DNA of 64,000 nucleotides from Burkholderia sp. (GCA_031253835.1 JAIRVP010000029.1:1-64000); one strand, 5' to 3'; shown: positions 19,276 through 29,605, numbered from the stretch's first letter. Translations and numbers: made by a program. Notes: generated by a model not told the origin, from the sequence alone.

Positions 19276-21366
19276 TCAACGGACAAGCACGGGATCGCCG
19301 CACTTGATCGCAAGCGGCGAGTTTGCGACATAGGCATTCCCCAAACCGAGTCCCAGAACACTGGTGACCGACGTCAGGACCGAGTCGACTGGTTGCAGAA
19401 GAAGAGGAATGAGCGTATTCCCGAGCGCGGTCAAAAGCGGTCCGGTCAACGTAGACAGCAACTGGCTCAATATTGCATTCACGTTCAGTCCCAATAGATT
19501 CAGCAGATTCAGCAATGCCCCCGTTACGCCGCCGCTCACTTGTAGCGATAGTGTGAGGCCGCTATTTGCAACTCCCTGCACTGCGGGTGCCAAAAATTGC
19601 GAGGTGGAAATGGGACCTTGTATATCTGGCGGTGAGTCCGTTGACGCAAACTTCAACGTCTGCACGCTTTGATTGGCAACGGGAATCGACAACTGCCCGG
19701 ATTTCAAACCGATCGTCACCGAGATGTTTGGAACAAGCAACGACACGAGTTGCGACAGCAAGCCGCCACTACCCAGCTGATTACCGAGTATTGTGGTCAA
19801 ACTCGTCTGGCCGGCGAGACTCGGTTGGCCGCTCAACAAATTAAGCAGACTCTGCAAATTGACGGTCAGCAGCGGCACCGTTCCGCTACCGTCGGGGGCA
19901 TAAACGGGAGAAGTCGGGGGTGCAGTGAGATTGATATTCGCTGGCCCGCTCGATGAGCCGCCCAGATAAGCAGCAAGCGCCCCGGTCTGAACGTTGACAT
20001 AGGCGACTTTCTGGCCCCCGCCGCAGACAATTTGTTTCAATCCAGCCGTCGCGGGTGCGACGTAGACGGTAATCGGCAATTGCGCTTTCAAGACCGACGC
20101 CGGACTACCTGTCGCACAACTATTGTTTCCGAAGGTCAGCGAGCCGTCGGAACACGTCGTCAACAGCGAGACAGTCGTATTGAGAAAGATCGTTCCCTGC
20201 GAAGCCGTTGCGTGGGTCAGGCAATCCGTCGTCGCGCAGGTCGCCGGGCCGGCCGGACCGCTCGCTATGGCCGGCTGATTACCCGCAAGCGATACGGAAC
20301 CCTGCACGGTCGCATTCAGCAGCGGTGCAAGTGCGGTCGGTGTCTGGACCTGTATGGTCGAGATACTGACTGGCGTCGTACTGTTTGCAACTTGCAACGC
20401 CGTCGTCAACAATCCGAGTGCATTGACACTGGCATTGACCGCGCTGGTTCCGCTAGACACTGCAGTTTGCACGAGATTGCCAAGCGAGACCGTGGGGCCG
20501 CCACAGTTCTGAGGGGTGGGGCAGATCGCAGCAACGATTGCGTTCAGAGCGGTCAGATTCGCGGAAGCTACACTCTGTTGTGTCGCCGCTTGCAATTCGG
20601 CGTTCAGCAATTGGCCGAGCGTGACGGTACCCGACAGCACGGACGTGCTGGACCCGATCGGCAAATTGGCGAGAATTCCAGCCATGTTCAGGTTGACCTG
20701 CGCCAGCCCTTGATAGTCGACCAGCGACAGTGCCAACGGACTGGGGGAATTCGTCAGCGTCGTCAGCAACTGATTGACCAGCCCGCCTTGCAACGTCGCA
20801 AGCGATGTGAGGAGCGTAAAGCTGTCGGTCGGCACGCTCTTGGCAATCGCCGACGCGCTGATCGTTACGCCATTGATAAAGAGCCCGGTCACTGATTCGG
20901 AAACTGTAACGCACACGGCGTTAACCGATTGACCGTTGCCGACTGCTCCCCCCGACAAGCCGGCACACTGATTATTGGCGGGCAGTTGCGCGCCCGACGT
21001 GCGAGTAAACTGCGCGCTACCGCCGCTTGTTTGGGGTGCGCTCCAGATGCCGCATGTTACGGTCGCGGCCGCACTGCCCGATAGGAGGCTTGCCGGCACG
21101 TTCGTGATCTGATTTACCGCCGTCGTTGCTGCCGTGCAATTGGCGTCGCTGGCCGCTTGCGTCGCCGCAGAAAGCGCAGCCGCATCGGCTACCGCCTGAA
21201 TATGGCGTCGTTCGGCATAGTAGCGTCCGATATCCGTCGCACCCAGCACAATGACCGCTATCGCCAGGAAGATCGTTGCCATGATCCCGGCACCGCCGCG
21301 CTGGTGACGTCTGCCCAAGCAACTGGCCCGGCGCCGCCGAACCCCGTGTGATTGAATCGTGCGCAT
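19276..21366 (-). CDS. tadG: Tad pilus assembly protein TadG-like
   Basis: 696 residues. The N-terminal segment GGAGIMATIFLAIAVIVLGATDIGRYYAERR is the TadE/TadG-like pseudopilin helix, followed by AVADAAALSAA as in Flp-assembly TadG proteins. The remaining 600 residues are rich in Ser, Thr, Leu, Gly and Asn and form an unusually large extracytoplasmic part, with Leu-Leu-Asn-Leu-type patches near the end. It likely acts as a minor pilin or pilus-anchor component. The ATG at 21366 gives the expected short basic leader. The open frame extends another 173 codons upstream, but that part overlaps the DUF3613 gene. It is the last structural gene of the minus-strand tad operon. Confidence 0.85.
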   Translation of the reverse strand: MRTIQSHGVRRRRASCLGRRHQRGGAGIMATIFLAIAVIVLGATDIGRYYAERRHIQAVADAAALSAATQAASDANCTAATTAVNQITNVPASLLSGSAAATVTCGIWSAPQTSGGSAQFTRTSGAQLPANNQCAGLSGGAVGNGQSVNAVCVTVSESVTGLFINGVTISASAIAKSVPTDSFTLLTSLATLQGGLVNQLLTTLTNSPSPLALSLVDYQGLAQVNLNMAGILANLPIGSSTSVLSGTVTLGQLLNAELQAATQQSVASANLTALNAIVAAICPTPQNCGGPTVSLGNLVQTAVSSGTSAVNASVNALGLLTTALQVANSTTPVSISTIQVQTPTALAPLLNATVQGSVSLAGNQPAIASGPAGPATCATTDCLTHATASQGTIFLNTTVSLLTTCSDGSLTFGNNSCATGSPASVLKAQLPITVYVAPATAGLKQIVCGGGQKVAYVNVQTGALAAYLGGSSSGPANINLTAPPTSPVYAPDGSGTVPLLTVNLQSLLNLLSGQPSLAGQTSLTTILGNQLGSGGLLSQLVSLLVPNISVTIGLKSGQLSIPVANQSVQTLKFASTDSPPDIQGPISTSQFLAPAVQGVANSGLTLSLQVSGGVTGALLNLLNLLGLNVNAILSQLLSTLTGPLLTALGNTLIPLLLQPVDSVLTSVTSVLGLGLGNAYVANSPLAIKCGDPVLVR

Positions 21367-21377
21367 CGCCGTCTCGC

Positions 21378-21704
21378 CTACTGCGCAGCTTGCCCGCCAC
21401 CCGACATGCCGCCGGCAGAACCGAGCTGTGAACTCATCGAGTCCGGAATCTTGTTCTTGAACGAGTCGAGATAGCGCTGATAAACAAGCGACGCGACATC
21501 TCCGAGCACCGGTTGTGTTGGCGCCGCTGCACGATTGTCGCGCTGCATCGTGAGCCATTCCCTCGCGGAGCGCTCGACGTCGGACGCGTACGGCCCGTCT
21601 ACAGCTTGCGCATAGGCGGCCGCCGACCCCGCTACCATCCAGACGATCGTGCCCAGCACCGCGATCCGGCCTGCATACACGTTTCGATGATGTTTGTTGT
21701 TCAT
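21378..21704 (-). CDS. Exported DUF3613-family protein in the tad operon
   Basis: 108 residues with a signal peptide (RIAVLGTIVWMVAGSAAAYA) and a short mature domain containing SAREWLTMQRDNRAAAP and YLDSFKNKIPDS, matching the DUF3613 family that accompanies tad loci in Burkholderia. Its role is unknown; its position between tadD and tadG implies pilus biogenesis in the periplasm. The ATG at 21704 has a GGGGAA site upstream. Confidence 0.75.
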   Translation of the reverse strand: MNNKHHRNVYAGRIAVLGTIVWMVAGSAAAYAQAVDGPYASDVERSAREWLTMQRDNRAAAPTQPVLGDVASLVYQRYLDSFKNKIPDSMSSQLGSAGGMSGGGQAAQ

Positions 21705-21724
21705 GTCGTTCCCCGGATGTCTGT

Positions 21725-22570
21725 TCATTGTGCAAAGCGCTGTAACAGCGGCACGGTCTGGTCGTAACCGAAATTGTTCGCCATCGGTGTAATCGGGGTC
21801 GTGGCGGCATGACGCGACACCACCGGCGGCGTCGCGACAGCGCGTTGCTGCGCACGTACCGCCGCGACGATCTTCGCGGCGTCACCGTTGATGTCCTTGC
21901 GGATGTCCGCCGGCAGATGCTGCTGGTTCATCAACCGCTGAGCATCCTGTGTGCGGCCCGCCGCAATCAGATAAAGCGCGAGGTTGCTGACGATCTTCGG
22001 ATTGTGCTGGTCCAGCTCGGCCGCCTTCATCAACGGCACCCGCGCCCCAACCACATCGCCGCTACGCAGCTTCGCGTACGCGAGATCGGACAGCAGTGAC
22101 GCATCGGTCGGCGCAAGATCCGACGCCTGTGCAAGCGCCTGTGCCGCGCGATCGAAATCCCCTGCCGCACCCGCGATCAACCCGAGGCCGCGATAGCCTC
22201 GCGCGGCGAGCGGCGTTTTAAGCAGTTGCGTGTAGACGGCCGCGCTCGCGGCCGGCTGGTCAGTCATCCGCAGCGCGTCCGCGCGCAACAGGACCGACTC
22301 CGGGATCGCACCATATGTCTTGTCATAGGCGTCGATGTGCGCAAGCGATGCAAAGTAGAGCCCCTGTGCCTGCATTCGTTGAATCAGGCCCAGATACATT
22401 CCCGGTGTATCCGGCACGGACTGTTTCTGATCGGCCGCCTGCATCAACGCCGCGCGCTCGGCCTGTGCGTTGACCCCATACCCGTTTTCCTTGGTCGCGC
22501 ACGCACCGAGCAACAGCACCGCTGCCACCGCCACACCCGCTTGCGCTGCCATTTCGCAGATCCGCTTCAT
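21725..22570 (-). CDS. tadD: TadD-like TPR lipoprotein of the tad pilus system
   Basis: 281 residues. A lipoprotein signal peptide has lipobox LGAC (Cys24). Several tetratricopeptide repeats follow, for example YRGLGLIAGAAGDFDRAAQALAQA and LSDLAYAKLRSGDVVGARVPLMKA. TadD proteins are outer-membrane pilotins that help assemble or stabilise the RcpA secretin. It begins 17 bases after tadC within the operon. Confidence 0.85.
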   Translation of the reverse strand: MKRICEMAAQAGVAVAAVLLLGACATKENGYGVNAQAERAALMQAADQKQSVPDTPGMYLGLIQRMQAQGLYFASLAHIDAYDKTYGAIPESVLLRADALRMTDQPAASAAVYTQLLKTPLAARGYRGLGLIAGAAGDFDRAAQALAQASDLAPTDASLLSDLAYAKLRSGDVVGARVPLMKAAELDQHNPKIVSNLALYLIAAGRTQDAQRLMNQQHLPADIRKDINGDAAKIVAAVRAQQRAVATPPVVSRHAATTPITPMANNFGYDQTVPLLQRFAQ

Positions 22571-22587
22571 CGTCTTTCCTTCCACCG

Positions 22588-23580
22588 TCAATGATGCGCC
22601 GACAACGCGTGCGTCACCGCCAGCAGGCCAGGCCCGGCCGTCACGATCAGCAATGCGGGCAGCAACGTCAGCACCATCACGCCAGTCATCTTCACGGTCA
22701 ACCGGCCGATCCGCTCGCGCAACATCGCACGTCTCGTCTCGCGCAACCGGTCCCCGAACTGCCTGAGCGGCTCCTGCACCGCACCGCCATGCTTGTCGAC
22801 CTGAACCATCAATCGCACGATCGCACGCAGATCCTCGTTGTCGAATCCGCCAGACAAACGCTGCAATGACTGCTCGCGCGTCCGGCCCGCTGCGAACTGA
22901 CGCTGCGCGATCCCCATCTCCGACGACAGTACCGGCATCATTCCGCGAAAATCGTTCGTCACAACCTGCAGGCTCTGATCGAGTGACAACCCGACACCCT
23001 GCAGCAGGCGCAGCATGTCGACGAGCAACGGCAGTTCGTCGATCACGCTTTGCCGGCGCGCGGCTGCACGGCGCTGCACATAGAGCTTCGGCAACATGAA
23101 ACCGAGCCCGAAGGCAACGAACATGCCGACCATCCACATCCCGCCCTTCATCCGCCCGCTCCCGAAGATCGCGAACAACAGCGGCAGCGCGATCCCGCAT
23201 ACAACCCGCGCGCTCAGGAACAACCCGCGCGTTCGAGCATCGACATAGCCGCATTGTTCGAGCAGACGCCGGTCCTCTTCCGCGACAGCATATTTGCCAA
23301 ATCCGGTATCGAGCCAGCGCACGCCAGCCGCCGACATCCGATCGAGCAACCGTCCGACTCGCTGCCCACCACGCACGTCGGGTTTCTGGGGCACCTCGCC
23401 GTCCGGCGCGGGCCGCGCTTTCGCTGCTTCAAGCGCAGCCATGCGTCGGTCCAGCGCGTCGACAAGCGCGCGCTCGGCACGCGTCGCGGCGCTCGCACGC
23501 AACAGCGCGATCATGCCGAACAGCAACACACCGAGTGCGCCGGTCGCCAGGGCAATCGCTCCGATCTGAGTCGCTGTCAT
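22588..23580 (-). CDS. tadC: Tad pilus inner-membrane platform protein TadC
   Basis: 330 residues with a T2SSF (GspF-like) domain, one N-terminal and about three further membrane spans, and the conserved IDELPLLVDMLRLLQGVGLSLDQSL segment. It forms the inner-membrane platform with TadB on which the TadA ATPase acts. The start at 23580 lies four bases after the tadB stop, so translation is likely coupled. A longer frame (to 23619) overlaps tadB and is not preferred. Confidence 0.9.
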   Translation of the reverse strand: MTATQIGAIALATGALGVLLFGMIALLRASAATRAERALVDALDRRMAALEAAKARPAPDGEVPQKPDVRGGQRVGRLLDRMSAAGVRWLDTGFGKYAVAEEDRRLLEQCGYVDARTRGLFLSARVVCGIALPLLFAIFGSGRMKGGMWMVGMFVAFGLGFMLPKLYVQRRAAARRQSVIDELPLLVDMLRLLQGVGLSLDQSLQVVTNDFRGMMPVLSSEMGIAQRQFAAGRTREQSLQRLSGGFDNEDLRAIVRLMVQVDKHGGAVQEPLRQFGDRLRETRRAMLRERIGRLTVKMTGVMVLTLLPALLIVTAGPGLLAVTHALSAHH

Positions 23581-23584
23581 AGCA

Positions 23585-24583
23585 TCACCTGAGCCGGGCC
23601 ATTCGATACAGCCAGACACTGCCGGCCAATTGCAACAAAAACGCGAGCATGAGGAGCGTCCGCCCGCCCGGATCGTTCCACATTCCGTGCAGATATTTCG
23701 GATTGGTCAAAACGATGAAACTACCGATTGCGATCGGCAACATCACAAGCACAAAGGCCGACAGCCGCGTCTCGGCCGACATCGCGGTCAGTTCGCGCTC
23801 TGCCTGCTCCAGATCGCGCATGAACACGGCCATGCGCTCGAGCATCACGTCAGCGCGACCACCATACTTGACCGACAAGCGCAGTACGGAGCCGACGAGT
23901 TCGAACTCCTCGGTCCGGTAAATCTTCGCGATATGCACCATCGCACGGTCGATTTCGACACCGCCGCGCAACATCCGCGATACATGATCAAGGCAGCCGC
24001 GAAGCGGTTCCTCGGTCGTCAGCAGTGCAGACTGGAACGCGGCCGGCACGCTGTTGCCGAGCGTCACGAGACGCACGATCCCATCGAGGAACGACGGAAT
24101 CTGCCGGACAATCTTCAATCTACGCCGCTGAATTCGCGATGCGAGCCAAACGCCGATAATCGAGCTACCGCACGCGAGCGCGGCTAAGCACGCCAGCGCG
24201 CCACCACGGCTGCCCGCGAAGCCCGCGACAACGACTAGCACGACCAGTGCAGCCAGTGCCTTGCCGCGTACCCCCTCGATCCCTGCCCGACTCGCGAAAT
24301 TGGTCAGATACTCACTGGCCACCGCATACCAGTGCGCCGAGAATGAGCCTGTTGGCGCATTTCGCGCGATGCCAGGCTGTGCCGCAGTACGTTGTCCGCC
24401 TATCACTGCGGGTCGGGCTGCCGGTGCCTCAGCCTTGGCACGCATGCCCGGGTCGAGCCGGCTGTCGATGAAACGCTTCGCGTCGGTCCGCACGCGCCGG
24501 GTCTCTGCGTGACGCCACAGCATCATCGCAGCCGCGACGCACAGCATCGCGATCGCCAGCACCCACACCATCGCGCTATACAT
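23585..24583 (-). CDS. tadB: Tad pilus inner-membrane platform protein TadB
   Basis: 332 residues with a T2SSF domain in the C-terminal half (IPSFLDGIVRLVTLGNSVPAAF and VKYGGRADVMLERMA), an N-terminal anchor and three more spans. It pairs with TadC. The ATG at 24583 overlaps the last codons of tadA by eight bases, a common arrangement in tad operons. Confidence 0.9.
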   Translation of the reverse strand: MYSAMVWVLAIAMLCVAAAMMLWRHAETRRVRTDAKRFIDSRLDPGMRAKAEAPAARPAVIGGQRTAAQPGIARNAPTGSFSAHWYAVASEYLTNFASRAGIEGVRGKALAALVVLVVVAGFAGSRGGALACLAALACGSSIIGVWLASRIQRRRLKIVRQIPSFLDGIVRLVTLGNSVPAAFQSALLTTEEPLRGCLDHVSRMLRGGVEIDRAMVHIAKIYRTEEFELVGSVLRLSVKYGGRADVMLERMAVFMRDLEQAERELTAMSAETRLSAFVLVMLPIAIGSFIVLTNPKYLHGMWNDPGGRTLLMLAFLLQLAGSVWLYRMARLR

Positions 24584-25943
24584 TGAAGCCCCCGCCGCCA
24601 CGGCCGAACCCGCCGCCGAAGCCGCCGCCAAACCCGCCCTCGCCGAACCCGCCGCTCGTCAGCGTCTGACGGAAGCGCGCGAGCTTCGGCGAATGCGGAT
24701 GAATGCCCAGCGTTTCCCACTGGTCGACTTCCTCGCCCTCCGCCGTCACGCGCGCCTCGTAGCGATAAAGCTCCTGCGTCGCGATGATGTTGTCGGACAG
24801 CCCGGTCACTTCGGTGATCGACAGGATCCGCCGGCGCCCGTTCGACAGGCGCCCGATCTGCACGATGAAGTCGATCGCGTTCGCGATCTGCCGGCGCAGG
24901 CTCGACTCGGTGCCCTGGAAGCCCGCAAAACCGGCCAGCATCTCGAGACGGTACAGGCACTCACGCGGCGAACTCGCGTGCACGGTCCCCATCGAGCCGT
25001 CGTGACCGGTGTTCATCGCCTGCAGCATCTCCAGCACTTCGCCGCCGCGCACTTCGCCGACGATGATCCGGTCCGGGCGCATCCGCAGCGTATTGCGCAG
25101 CAGGTCGCGAATCGACACGACACCGGTGCCGTCGAACCCGCCCGGCCGGCTCTCGAGCCGCACGACGTGCGGGTGGTTCAGCGACAGCTCGGCCGTATCC
25201 TCGATCGTCACGACACGCTCGATCTCCGGGATGTGGAACGCGAGCGCGTTGAGCAGCGACGTCTTGCCGGAGCTCGTCCCGCCGGACACGAGAATGTTGC
25301 AGCGCGCCTCGACGGCTGCCTGAAGCAGCGTGTTGATCTCTTCGTTGAATGTCCCGTTGGCGAGCAGGTCGGACGGCTTCAGCGGATCCTTGCGGAATTT
25401 CCGGATCGATACGACCGGACCGTCGATCGACAGCGGCTCGATCACGACGTTCACGCGGCCGCCGTCGGGCAGCCGCGCGTCGACCATCGGGTTCGACTCG
25501 TCCAGACGGCGACCGATCGGCGCGAGAATCCGTCGCACGATCCGCAGCAGGTGCGCGTTGTCGGTGAAACGCACCGGCAGCTTCGCGAGGATCCCGTGAC
25601 GCGACACGTACACGTCGTTGTAGCCGTTGATCAGGATGTCTTCGACCGCCGGGTCCGCGAGCAGGTCCTCGATCGGCCCGAAGCCCGCCAGTTCCTTCGT
25701 CAGCGCCTCGGCGATCGCGCGCACCTCGTTTTCGTTGAGCGGGATGCGACGCAGGCGCACGAAGCTGTCGATCTCGAGATCGACGAACTGGTTGATCGCC
25801 TGGCGGGACCATCTGCCGAACTCGGCGCCCAGTTCTTCGATGCGCGTCAGCAGGTGCTCGTGCGCGGCATTCTTGATGTCGTGGAAATGCTGCGTCTGGG
25901 AGAACGGCGCTGCGCCGTCGGCGAATTGAATGTCGTGTGCCAT
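24576..25943 (-). CDS. tadA: Tad pilus assembly ATPase TadA (CpaF)
   Basis: 455 residues, a VirB11/CpaF-type secretion ATPase. Walker A is [14 protein letters not shown], the Asp box is [10 protein letters not shown], Walker B is [10 protein letters not shown] and the His box [11 protein letters not shown]. It hydrolyses ATP to extend and possibly retract the Flp pilus. The extreme C-terminus is a glycine/phenylalanine tail ([17 protein letters not shown]...) that is not part of the ATPase core. It follows tadZ after three bases. Confidence 0.95.
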   Translation of the reverse strand: MAHDIQFADGAAPFSQTQHFHDIKNAAHEHLLTRIEELGAEFGRWSRQAINQFVDLEIDSFVRLRRIPLNENEVRAIAEALTKELAGFGPIEDLLADPAVEDILINGYNDVYVSRHGILAKLPVRFTDNAHLLRIVRRILAPIGRRLDESNPMVDARLPDGGRVNVVIEPLSIDGPVVSIRKFRKDPLKPSDLLANGTFNEEINTLLQAAVEARCNILVSGGTSSGKTSLLNALAFHIPEIERVVTIEDTAELSLNHPHVVRLESRPGGFDGTGVVSIRDLLRNTLRMRPDRIIVGEVRGGEVLEMLQAMNTGHDGSMGTVHASSPRECLYRLEMLAGFAGFQGTESSLRRQIANAIDFIVQIGRLSNGRRRILSITEVTGLSDNIIATQELYRYEARVTAEGEEVDQWETLGIHPHSPKLARFRQTLTSGGFGEGGFGGGFGGGFGRGGGGFNV

Positions 25944-25946
25944 CGC

Positions 25947-27221
25947 TTACGACCGCTTGGACGAGGATTGAATGAAGCGCTTCAGCGCGGACAGGCCGGA
26001 TGCCGGACGCGGTGTGGCCGATCTGACCGACACGCCCGGCAGCCGCGCGGCGAGCGACTCGAGCGCGCGCACGTACGGGTCGCGCTCCGCCATGTCGACG
26101 ATGAGCCGGCCCTGGTTCGCGGCATGGCCGATCGCGACGCGTCGCGACGGCAACGTGCCGACCAGCGACAGCCCGAGACGCTCGGCGATTTGCGCGGGTG
26201 TCAGGTCGAGTGCGGCGTCGTACTGGTTGACGACGAGCCGCATGCGATCGGTCTCGACACCTGCGTCACGCAACCCGGTGAGCAAATCGGCCGCCGACAC
26301 GATCGAGGCAACGCCCTGATCGCAGACGAGCCACGCTTCGTCGGCCGAGCTCGTGATCTGCGCGACGAACTCACGGTTCGAAAAACCGCCGAGATCGACG
26401 ATCTGCTGATCGAAGAATGCGCGGAAGCGATTCAGCAAACCGGCGCACGACGCATACGATACGTCGCGCAGCCCGCCGAGATCGGCCGGCAGCGTCGTCA
26501 ACGCGACACCGCTCTCATGCCGCGTCAACGCGGTATTCACGAAGGTCCGGTCGATGCGGCGCAGGTTGTGAACCGCATCGATGAAATGGAATTCGCAGCG
26601 GGTATTCAGGAACAGCGCGCCATCGCCTGCCGGCAGCCCCAGGTCGACGAGTGCAGTCTGACGGCCGGCCGGCGTGCCGACGTTCGGCACACCGGCCGCC
26701 CCCGGGCTCGACGCGCGCTTCTGCAGCCATACGGCGAGATTGGCCGCGAGCGTGCTCACGCCCATGCCGGCGCGTGCGCCAAGCAGCGCGACGAGCTTGC
26801 CGTGGCGACTCGCCGGCTCGCCGACGTTCGCAAGCAGCCCGCGCGTCGTGCGCAAGGCTTCCTCCGCCGGAGCCGAAACGTCGATGAAATCGCGCACGCC
26901 GGCACGCAATGCGGCAAGCGTGCTTTCCGGTTGCGCGAGCGATCCGAGCGCGACGATCGGCAGCCCGGGGTGCGTCGCACGCACTGCAGCGGCCGCAACG
27001 CTCGCGGCGGGACTGCCATCCGAGAAATCGATGAAGACGAGCGCCGGATTGAGGCCCGTGATGCGCTGTGCCAGCACGCCCGGCTCGAGCGACGCAGCCT
27101 CGACCGCGCCGGCCGACACGAGCGTATCGGCCAGCCAGCGGACATGTGCCTCATGTTGCGATGCGCAAACGAAATAATCGGTCACGGCGGGTTCACACAA
27201 TGATTGGATTCGCGCGTTCAT
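25947..27221 (-). CDS. tadZ: Tad pilus localisation protein TadZ (CpaE), MinD/ParA-like
   Basis: 424 residues: an N-terminal receiver-like domain (to about 130), then a ParA/MinD-type domain. Its Walker A is degenerate (LLGARAGMGVST, no signature lysines), as in many CpaE/TadZ proteins that localise the pilus machine to a pole. The start ATG at 27221 has a GGGGGTG site; a GTG nine bases upstream is possible. Confidence 0.88.
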   Translation of the reverse strand: MNARIQSLCEPAVTDYFVCASQHEAHVRWLADTLVSAGAVEAASLEPGVLAQRITGLNPALVFIDFSDGSPAASVAAAAVRATHPGLPIVALGSLAQPESTLAALRAGVRDFIDVSAPAEEALRTTRGLLANVGEPASRHGKLVALLGARAGMGVSTLAANLAVWLQKRASSPGAAGVPNVGTPAGRQTALVDLGLPAGDGALFLNTRCEFHFIDAVHNLRRIDRTFVNTALTRHESGVALTTLPADLGGLRDVSYASCAGLLNRFRAFFDQQIVDLGGFSNREFVAQITSSADEAWLVCDQGVASIVSAADLLTGLRDAGVETDRMRLVVNQYDAALDLTPAQIAERLGLSLVGTLPSRRVAIGHAANQGRLIVDMAERDPYVRALESLAARLPGVSVRSATPRPASGLSALKRFIQSSSKRS

Positions 27222-27281
27222 GTCGAACACCCCCGATTACGCATGGCGTGCCGAGGCATCGCAACGCGCGATGCTTCGCAC

Positions 27282-28613
27282 TCATTTCGAAAAACCCGGT
27301 GCGGCGTCCGGCGATGCCGCGCCACCCAGGTACGACTGCCAGACTGGCCCGTTGCGCTGTTCGGACAGCTCACCCGGCGTTGCAGGCAGCACCGCGCCCT
27401 TCGCGATCGGCGCGACGAGATGCGGTGTCACGATGAACAGCAATTCCTTGTCGTTCTGCTGGTAGTTCAGATTCTTGAAGAACGTGCCGATAATCGGCAA
27501 ATCGCCGAGCAACGGCACCTTGCTCACGTTCGACACCGTCTGGCGATCGATCAGGCCGCCGATCACGAAACTCTCGCCATCGCCCAACTCGACGGTCGTG
27601 TCCGCACGGCGCGTCGTGATCCCCGGGACCGCGACGCCGCTGATCGTCACACTATTCACGAAGTCGAGCTGACTCGACTCCGGTGCGACCTTCAACGCAA
27701 TCCGGCTGGGACTCAGCACCGTCGGCGTCAGCGACAGCCCAACGCCGTATTGCTTCCACTGGATTGCGGTCGAGCCGAGCCCTTGCGGCGATGGCACCGG
27801 AATCTCTCCGCCTGCGAGAAAACTCGCGCTCTGCCCGGACAGCGCGACAAGTGTCGGCTCTGCCAGCACGCGCGCGAGGTTGTTCGCCTCGAGCAGAGAC
27901 AGGTCAGCGAAGATCCCGCGGCCCGCAGCATTCACGATCAGATTGAACGCGGACGAAACCGGGGAGCCGAGCGTCGGAATGTAGCCTGCGGTGCCCGGGC
28001 CCGTCCCGCCGCTATAAGACTGCACACCACCCGGAGAAAAGGATCCGAACGAGAAACCGTTGCTCTGCTTGAAGAAATTGAACCCGACCTGCTTGAGCAC
28101 CGACCGGCTGAACTCGACGACCCGCACATCGACCTGCACGACGCTCTTGCCTGCGACAGACGAGCGATCGATCACGGTGCCCTTCCCGCTCATGTTCTTG
28201 CCAACCGCAGCCGCACGCGCATGCGCATCGAGCGACGCTGACGAGCCCCGCAACACCGCTGTCCCGCCGTATGCATTCACGCGTGGTGTGGAACCGTCCA
28301 GCACCGCTTGCGCAGCCGCGTCGACGACCTCGACGCTCCAGACCGTCGGTTCGTCGTGACCACGCTCCCACAGCATCACGTTCGTCGCGCCCGGTGCCTT
28401 CCCGGTCAGCAGCACCGAACCGGAACGGCTGCCCTTCATGATCAGCACGTCGGCGACCGCCGGATCGCCGACCGCGACACGTTGCAGCGTGCGGCCCGCG
28501 GAAATCTGCCGCTGCGCGCCGACCGCGAGCTCGATCGTGCCGGTCGCGCTCGCGATCGATGCGAAGGTCAGGGTGCAGATAGCAATCGCGAATGCAATCA
28601 GAGAGTTTTTCAT
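27282..28613 (-). CDS. rcpA: Tad pilus outer-membrane secretin RcpA (CpaC)
   Basis: 443 residues with a signal peptide (AFAIAICTLTFASIASA), a BON-like/POTRA N-terminal domain (RVAVGDPAVADVLIM), and a secretin domain with VAEPTLVALSGQSASFLAGGEIPVP-type and ELLFIVTPHLV motifs. It forms the outer-membrane channel for the pilus. The ATG at 28613 has a weak ribosome site; a GTG at 28631 with AGGG upstream is a real alternative and would add six residues. Confidence 0.92.
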   Translation of the reverse strand: MKNSLIAFAIAICTLTFASIASATGTIELAVGAQRQISAGRTLQRVAVGDPAVADVLIMKGSRSGSVLLTGKAPGATNVMLWERGHDEPTVWSVEVVDAAAQAVLDGSTPRVNAYGGTAVLRGSSASLDAHARAAAVGKNMSGKGTVIDRSSVAGKSVVQVDVRVVEFSRSVLKQVGFNFFKQSNGFSFGSFSPGGVQSYSGGTGPGTAGYIPTLGSPVSSAFNLIVNAAGRGIFADLSLLEANNLARVLAEPTLVALSGQSASFLAGGEIPVPSPQGLGSTAIQWKQYGVGLSLTPTVLSPSRIALKVAPESSQLDFVNSVTISGVAVPGITTRRADTTVELGDGESFVIGGLIDRQTVSNVSKVPLLGDLPIIGTFFKNLNYQQNDKELLFIVTPHLVAPIAKGAVLPATPGELSEQRNGPVWQSYLGGAASPDAAPGFSK

Positions 28614-28678
28614 TATTTGGTAGACCGTCACGCGGCCCTATGCTTGTCGTCGCTGGTATCAATGGCCGTCGATGTCGT

Positions 28679-29605
28679 TCAATAGGCAACCGTTTCCGAC
28701 CGGCCGCCACGGATCACTTCGATGCCGCCACCTCCACCCGGCTGCACCGCAGGCGGCAGACGCGACGGCGACGGCAGCGGCGGCACGTTCACATTGGCCA
28801 CCGGTGTTTTCGGTGTACCGGACAACTGCTGCAGCGAGACACCCACTGCAGCGAGTGCCGACGGCGACAGTTTGTTGTCCGTACGTACCGCGACCGTTTG
28901 AGTCGCAAGCTCGTCGTCGCGCGGGTTACGCAACGCGAATGTCAGACGGCCGCTCGCTTCGCCGAGCGTCAGCGCGTCGACCTGTGCGGTCGGCACCGCG
29001 AGGACCGCGATACGGGCACCGGTTGCTTGACCATTGTTGGCGTTGTTGTTGCCACTGTCGCGCTCGGGTGTCGCGTCACCAAACGACAGCACGCGCACCT
29101 TCGACAACAGAAGCCGCGCCTGCGTCTGCGAAACTTCGCCATCAAGCATCGTGCCGCCCTCGCGCTTCAGGTTCAGGAACACGTCGACGAAATTACCGGG
29201 CCGCAGACGGTTGCCGACCGCATTGGTTTCATCGACGCGCACGGCGACCGCACGCTCGCCCGGTTGCACGTCCTCGGCGAGCCCCGACACCAACGCACCC
29301 GCGACGACCGGCGACGATGCCGGGATGTCCGCAGCTGGCACCCGGCCAATGAGTAGGGACGGATCCGCAAATGCTCCCGTGGGCGCCGGCGCAGTCGGCC
29401 GAATCTTCAGCACATCGGCCGTGATCGGCTGCCCGGCAGGCAACACACGCGTCGCGACCACGACCGGAACCGGATTTGCCACGACGGTTTGCTGGACCGG
29501 CACAGGGTTCGACGTACTGCGTCCGAGCATCCACGCATAAATTCCAAGCAATACGGCGATCGCAATCAGCAGCCCCGCAATGATTTTCGTTAAGTTGTTG
29601 GCCAT
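28679..29605 (-). CDS. rcpC: Tad pilus assembly protein RcpC (CpaB)
   Basis: 308 residues: one N-terminal membrane anchor (LLIAIAVLLGIYAWML), an SAF domain (VVVATRVLPAGQPITADVLKI) and the RcpC/CpaB domain (VAVRVDETNAVGNRLRPGNFVDVFLNL). The C-terminus is Pro/Gly-rich. It sits in the periplasm and is thought to connect the secretin to the inner-membrane machine. It is 65 bases upstream of rcpA in transcription order. Confidence 0.9.
   Translation of the reverse strand: MANNLTKIIAGLLIAIAVLLGIYAWMLGRSTSNPVPVQQTVVANPVPVVVATRVLPAGQPITADVLKIRPTAPAPTGAFADPSLLIGRVPAADIPASSPVVAGALVSGLAEDVQPGERAVAVRVDETNAVGNRLRPGNFVDVFLNLKREGGTMLDGEVSQTQARLLLSKVRVLSFGDATPERDSGNNNANNGQATGARIAVLAVPTAQVDALTLGEASGRLTFALRNPRDDELATQTVAVRTDNKLSPSALAAVGVSLQQLSGTPKTPVANVNVPPLPSPSRLPPAVQPGGGGGIEVIRGGRSETVAY

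Noticed and set aside
21367..21885. N-terminal extension of the tadG frame
   Set aside because: It overlaps the well-supported DUF3613 gene and the end of tadD, and it lacks TadG sequence. The start at 21366 gives the expected pseudopilin leader.
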